Source: Bacillota bacterium
Lineage (GTDB): Bacteria; Bacillota; Clostridia; Peptostreptococcales; Anaerovoracaceae
Reading direction: 5' to 3'
Assembly: GCA_017936025.1 (NCBI GenBank)
Contig: JAGBGL010000136.1
Span: 1 to 11,567 of the forward strand
DNA: 11,567 bases
Shown piece by piece: positions 8,742-11,567 of the stretch. Made by a program: the position numbers and the translations under genes. The first letter of the stretch is position 1. Each line of letters starts with the position of its first letter. Under the pieces are notes generated by a model. That model ran no database searches. It was not told where the DNA came from and worked only from the letters and a program-made list of their open reading frames with translations.

Positions 8742-8772
8742 ACAGATGTGGTCATTAGATAACCACATCTGT
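8742..8772 (-). other. Perfect 11-bp inverted repeat between frr and uppS
   Basis: The arms ACAGATGTGGT and ACCACATCTGT pair perfectly around a 9-nt loop. In the minus-strand transcript the hairpin is followed by only a short UUU, then the uppS ribosome binding site 5-6 nt later. It is a poor classical terminator on this strand. It could be a partial terminator, an mRNA processing or stability element, or a structure affecting uppS translation. On the plus strand a T5 run follows, but about 14 nt after the stem. Confidence 0.7.
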
Positions 8773-8805
8773 CTTACATACATACTATTTTTCTTGTCAG
8801 AGAAA

Positions 8806-9366
8806 TTATACTTCCATAATTTCTTTATCTTTTGCAGCTACAATGTCATCGATATCTTTGATCGCTTTATCGATGATTTTCTGAACTGCATCTAATTCTT
8901 TCTTCAGATCGTCCTCAGTCAGGTCTCCGCCCTTCTGTTCTTTTTTCAGTTCATCGTTAGCATCTCTTCTCAGATTTCTAACTGCAACTTTTACTTCTTC
9001 GCCCATTTTCTTAACTGTTTTAACCAGTTCTTTTCTTCTTTCTTCAGTTACCTGAGGAATAGTCAGACGAACAACTTTACCGTCATTCTGAGGAGTGATT
9101 CCGATATCTGCAACCATGATTCCTTTTTCTACATCAGGGATGCATTTTGGATCGAAAGGTGAAATCAGCAGAGTTCTTGGTTCCGGAACAGAGATATTTG
9201 CCAGATTTTTCAGCGGTGTTGCCATTCAGTAGTATTCAACGGATACTTTGTCTAACATAGCAGCATTTGCTCTGCCTGCTCTTACTGTTACCAGTTCTTC
9301 TTTTAATACATGGATACTTTTATCCACTTTAGCTTTTAAATTTCCCTGTACATCAACGATTGCCAT
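8806..9366 (-). CDS. frr: Ribosome recycling factor with an in-frame TGA at codon 47
   Basis: Frr works with EF-G to split the post-termination ribosome. Reading through the TGA gives 186 codons, matching the usual length of about 185. The start is the ATG at 9366 with an AGGAGG 8 bp upstream. The N-terminal 46 codons contain the conserved VRAGRANAAML and VEYY. The TGA follows, then MATPLKNLANISVPEPRTLLISPFD, and the C-terminal half has LTEERRKELVK-like and VAVRNLRRDANDELKK blocks. The ATG right after the TGA has no ribosome binding site, and starting there would lose helix 1 and part of domain II. The codon hit is the strongly conserved Gly of VEYYG. Pairing with pyrH 21 bp upstream is standard. 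Identity is certain; the state of the protein product is not. Confidence 0.95.
9226..9228 (-). other. In-frame opal (TGA) inside frr at a conserved glycine
   Basis: The reading is VSVEYY-TGA-MATPL against the family pattern VEYYGxxTPL. A change of GGA to TGA would be one base. The frame is kept on both sides and both halves are well conserved. No gene that ends in this window uses TGA as its terminator: all use TAA except dxr and polC, which use TAG. Confidence 0.95.
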
Positions 9367-9387
9367 TGTTATTTCCTCCTAAATATC

Positions 9388-10092
9388 TTATCTGATAATT
9401 GTTCCTATTTTTTCACCGCATACAGCCTTCAGGACATTTCCTTCTTCTGCCAGGCCGAATACGTGGATGTCGATTTCATTATCTCTGCAAAGAGATGCTG
9501 CTGTAGAATCCATAACTTTAAGATTCTTTTCCAGTACTTCCTGATGAGTCAGTTCATCATATTTAACTGCATTTGGATCAATTGCAGGGTCTGCAGAGTA
9601 TACTGCATCGATGCTCTTGCCCATCAGAATTACCTCTGCACCAATTTCAGCTGCACGCAGTGCCGCTGTTGTATCTGTTGAGAAGAATGGACTTCCGATT
9701 CCTGCTCCGAAGATCACGACTCTGCCGTGTTCCAGATGAGTCAGTGCCTTTCTTCTGATATAAGGTTCAGCGACTTCTCTCATTTCGATAGCTGTCTGAA
9801 CTCTTGTCTGAAGTCCTTCTGCTTCGCATGCCGCCTGCAGTGCCATTGCATTCATTACAGTTGCCATCATTCCGATGTAGTCTGCAGTTGCACGGTCCAT
9901 GTTCTTGCTGCTTCTTCCTCTCCAGAAGTTGCCTCCGCCGACTACTACTGCAACCTGTACGCCCAGATCCTGGATTTCTTTAATCTGAAGTGCCACTTTT
10001 TTCAGCATATCTTCATTCAGCCCGAATCTTGTTTCGCCTGCAAGCGCTTCGCCGCTTACTTTTAAAAGGACTCTCTTATATTTAGCTTCCAT
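9388..10092 (-). CDS. pyrH: UMP kinase (uridylate kinase)
   Basis: PyrH phosphorylates UMP to UDP with ATP, as a hexamer of the amino-acid-kinase fold in the cytoplasm; bacterial enzymes are typically regulated by UTP and GTP. The 234-residue protein has the usual length. Visible motifs: KVSGEALAG (11-19), VVGGGNFWRGR (50-60), MDRATADYIGMMATVMNAMAL (65-85), GAGIGSPFFSTDTTAALRA (129-147) and VMDSTAASLCRDN (193-205). The ATG at 10092 has AAAGGAG about 8 bp upstream. The gene leads the likely operon, with an extended -10 promoter just before it. The usual rpsB-tsf pair upstream is replaced by telA-mscL. No damage is seen. Confidence 0.97.
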   Translation of the reverse strand: MEAKYKRVLLKVSGEALAGETRFGLNEDMLKKVALQIKEIQDLGVQVAVVVGGGNFWRGRSSKNMDRATADYIGMMATVMNAMALQAACEAEGLQTRVQTAIEMREVAEPYIRRKALTHLEHGRVVIFGAGIGSPFFSTDTTAALRAAEIGAEVILMGKSIDAVYSADPAIDPNAVKYDELTHQEVLEKNLKVMDSTAASLCRDNEIDIHVFGLAEEGNVLKAVCGEKIGTIIR

Positions 10093-10116
10093 GTGCGTAT
10101 CTCCTTTAATTTTTAT

Positions 10117-10150
10117 TGCATCTATTGTACCACAAAAGAACCTTCCGTGC
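10117..10150 (-). promoter_or_regulatory. Extended -10 promoter upstream of pyrH
   Basis: On the minus strand TGGTACAAT (10132-10124) fits the extended -10 pattern TGnTAnAAT. A -35 box at 17 bp spacing (about TAGCAC) is weak, as is usual with extended -10 promoters. Transcription would start near 10117, about 25 nt before the pyrH ATG. It sits in the 74-bp gap after mscL, the natural place for the operon start. No terminator hairpin is visible in the same gap. Confidence 0.6.
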
Positions 10151-10166
10151 TACTTATAAATACATT

Positions 10167-10658
10167 TTAAGCTGTAACTGTTTCTTCTCCCACTTCGGAA
10201 GTACAGTGTGCACATCTTGTTGCATCGATTGGGATTTCGCTCTTGCAGAATGGGCAGATTTTTGTTGTAGGTTCTTCCGGTTCTTCTTCCTGCTTCTTTT
10301 TCAGAGGGCCTGCTTCTGCAAGATGATTCATGAATTTAACGAAGCAGAAGATCACGAATGCCATGATCAGGAAGTTGATCAGTGCAGTCAGGAATGTACC
10401 GTAGTTCAGTGTTGCAGCGGCTGCAGCCTGCGCTTCTGCCAGAGTTTCATACTCGCCGCCGTCCAGTGCGATAAACCAGTTTGTAAAGTCGATACCGCCT
10501 GTGATCAGTGTAATAACAGGCATTACAACATCGTTTACTAAGGAATTTACAATTCCCTGGAATGCAGCGCCGATAATAACGCCGACTGCCAGGTCCATAA
10601 CATTCCCTCTCATGATAAATGTCTTGAATTCTCCGATAATTCCTTTTCCTTTACTCAT
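10167..10658 (-). CDS. mscL: Large-conductance mechanosensitive channel MscL with C-terminal zinc ribbon
   Basis: MscL is a homopentameric membrane channel that opens under high membrane tension and releases solutes during hypo-osmotic shock. I start it at the ATG at 10658 because GGAGG lies 5 nt before it; an in-frame TTG at 10670 would overlap that ribosome binding site. This gives 163 residues against about 136 in E. coli. The N-terminus GEFKTFIMRGNVMDLAVGVIIG leads into TM1 (about 20-48, with NDVVMPVI), a periplasmic-side loop with an Ala-rich stretch (74-82), and TM2 (about 86-108). After the charged KKKQEEEPEE segment comes an extra CPFC-x10-CAHC zinc ribbon (C135, C138, C149, C152). 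The gene starts 12 bp after telA, so the two probably share a transcript. Confidence 0.95.
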   Translation of the reverse strand: MSKGKGIIGEFKTFIMRGNVMDLAVGVIIGAAFQGIVNSLVNDVVMPVITLITGGIDFTNWFIALDGGEYETLAEAQAAAAATLNYGTFLTALINFLIMAFVIFCFVKFMNHLAEAGPLKKKQEEEPEEPTTKICPFCKSEIPIDATRCAHCTSEVGEETVTA

Positions 10659-10660
10659 AA

Positions 10661-10667
10661 CTTCCTC
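10661..10667 (-). promoter_or_regulatory. Ribosome binding site that sets the mscL start
   Basis: Minus-strand TTGGAGGAAGTTATG places GGAGG at good spacing before the ATG at 10658. It also lies inside the four-codon extension that a TTG start would add, so the ATG is the likely start. Confidence 0.8.
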
Positions 10668-10670
10668 CAA

Positions 10671-11567
10671 TTACTGATTGATTTCGATAAGTTTATTTTT
10701 CAGATTGTCTTCCATTCTCTGTAATGAAAGCTCTGCCTGTTCGCGTTTTGCTCTGCCTTCTTCCTGGATCTGCATAACTTCGTCGATCGTGGAAATAAGC
10801 ATTTCATTTGTGTGTTCCAGAGTCTCGATATCTACGATGCCGCGTTCCATCTGTTTTGCAGTTTCAGTTGTTGCCATTTTCAGATTTTCAGCGTTTTTCT
10901 TCAGCAGCTCGTTAGTCATGTCCGTAACTGCCTGCTGAGCTTTGACCGCCTGATTCGCATGCTCGATTCCCAGTGCGATAACCATCTGGCTCTTCCACAG
11001 AGGAACTGTATTCACCAGCATGGACTGGATTTTTTCAGACATCATAATGTCATTGTTCTGAATCAGTCTGATCTGAGGCGCCGTCTGAAGAGAAATAGTT
11101 CTTGTCAGCTCCAGATCATACACCTTCTTCTCGAAGCGTGCGATCATTCCGGCATAGTCGTTTACTGCTGTCAGATCTTCCTGCAGGCCGGAAGCCTGTG
11201 CCTTCGCTTTCATCTGAGGCAGTTCAACATTCTTTGCTTCTTCCAGTTTTCTCTTTCCTGCTATTATGTACATCGTCAGCTGTTTGAAGTAATCCTGATT
11301 CATTTTGTACATCTGATCCAGCATAGCAGAATCCTTCATCAGCTGCACCTGATGTTTTTCAAGTGTGCCGCAGATAGTCTGGATATTAGTTTCTGCCTTT
11401 TCATATTTCGTCTTCAGTGCTGTCAGCTTGTCAGCGCTCTTTCTGAAGAAGCCGAAAATTCCTTTCTTTTCTTCTTCATGATCAAAGCTCTTCAGCTCGC
11501 CGATCACCTGTGTCAGCGCATCTCCGACTTCACCGAAGTCCTTTGTCTTTACATTTGACAGTGCCTG
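10671..11567 (-). CDS. TelA-family (toxic anion resistance) protein, N-terminus missing at window edge
   Basis: The frame is open from the right edge to the TAA at 10673-10671, giving 298 visible residues. An in-frame GTG at 11507 is internal and not a start, since the 20 codons before it (including NVKTKDFGEVGDALTQ) still match the family. Hallmark stretches are KKGIFGFFRKS, KAETNIQTICGTLEKHQVQLM, LDQMYKMNQDYFKQLTMYI-AGK, and the later QIRLIQNNDIMMSEKIQSML and VPLWKSQMVIALG. The protein is long, helical and probably coiled-coil, with no membrane segment or signal peptide in the visible part. Members are linked to tellurite and other toxic-anion resistance, but the biochemical role is not settled. 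TelA genes often follow an xpaC-like gene, which would be outside the window here. Confidence 0.92.
   Translation of the reverse strand, partial: QALSNVKTKDFGEVGDALTQVIGELKSFDHEEEKKGIFGFFRKSADKLTALKTKYEKAETNIQTICGTLEKHQVQLMKDSAMLDQMYKMNQDYFKQLTMYIIAGKRKLEEAKNVELPQMKAKAQASGLQEDLTAVNDYAGMIARFEKKVYDLELTRTISLQTAPQIRLIQNNDIMMSEKIQSMLVNTVPLWKSQMVIALGIEHANQAVKAQQAVTDMTNELLKKNAENLKMATTETAKQMERGIVDIETLEHTNEMLISTIDEVMQIQEEGRAKREQAELSLQRMEDNLKNKLIEINQ

Noticed and set aside
8755..8790. CTGACA as a -35 box in the frr-uppS gap
   Set aside because: A CTGACA occurs just after the frr stop, but no acceptable -10 box lies 16-18 bp downstream of it.
8806..9225. Shorter frr starting at the ATG after the TGA
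   Set aside because: No ribosome binding site precedes it, and the 46 upstream codons match the Frr N-terminus with a strong AGGAGG before the true ATG.
10093..10166. Riboswitch or attenuator before pyrH
   Set aside because: The gap is only 74 bp, with no stable hairpin or U-rich terminator; a simple promoter explains it.
10671..11507. GTG at 11507 as the start of the TelA gene
   Set aside because: The frame is open and family-like up to the window edge, so the gene is simply cut off.
10812..11558. Plus-strand open frame of 248 codons opposite telA
   Set aside because: It is antisense to a clear TelA-family protein, and its Leu/Cys/His/Phe-rich composition has no domain pattern.

Overview
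The window looks like the chromosome of a low-to-moderate-GC Gram-positive anaerobe of the Clostridia type. The evidence is a PolC-type replicative polymerase, the Firmicutes gene order pyrH-frr-uppS-cdsA-dxr-rseP-ispG-polC, and strong AGGAGG-type ribosome binding sites. I cannot name genus or family from sequence reading alone. Apart from a transposase tail at the left edge, every real gene is on the minus strand, so the transcriptional order runs from high to low coordinates.

Layout in transcriptional order. A TelA-family gene enters from the right edge without its N-terminus (10671-11567). It is followed closely by mscL, whose product ends in a zinc ribbon. After a short gap with an extended -10 promoter comes a tightly packed run: pyrH (UMP kinase), frr (ribosome recycling factor), an 81-bp gap with a perfect 11-bp hairpin, uppS, cdsA, dxr, rseP, ispG and polC. 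About 26 bp beyond the polC stop lies the right end of an IS3-family element (about 1-139) carrying the last 32 codons of its transposase on the plus strand.

The run joins nucleotide supply (PyrH), translation recycling (Frr), the MEP isoprenoid pathway (Dxr, IspG) with its user UppS (the C55 lipid carrier for cell wall synthesis), phospholipid synthesis (CdsA), membrane proteolysis (RseP) and replication (PolC). Gaps between genes are mostly 2-25 bp, which suggests co-transcription and translational coupling.

Three things stand out. First, two genes expected to be essential carry single in-frame stops inside otherwise conserved reading frames. polC has an amber TAG at 2284-2286, upstream of its whole polymerase domain. 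frr has an opal TGA at 9226-9228, exactly at the conserved Gly of the VEYYG motif. No frameshift is present in either. Sequencing or consensus error, recent nonsense mutation, or suppression/recoding cannot be separated from this window alone. Second, PolC lacks the DnaQ-like 3'-5' exonuclease normally inserted in its PHP domain; the two PHP halves are joined by a short linker. Third, telA-mscL occupies the place upstream of pyrH where rpsB-tsf is usual. There is no CRISPR array, tRNA, rRNA or recognisable riboswitch, and no gene-free stretch longer than 300 bases.
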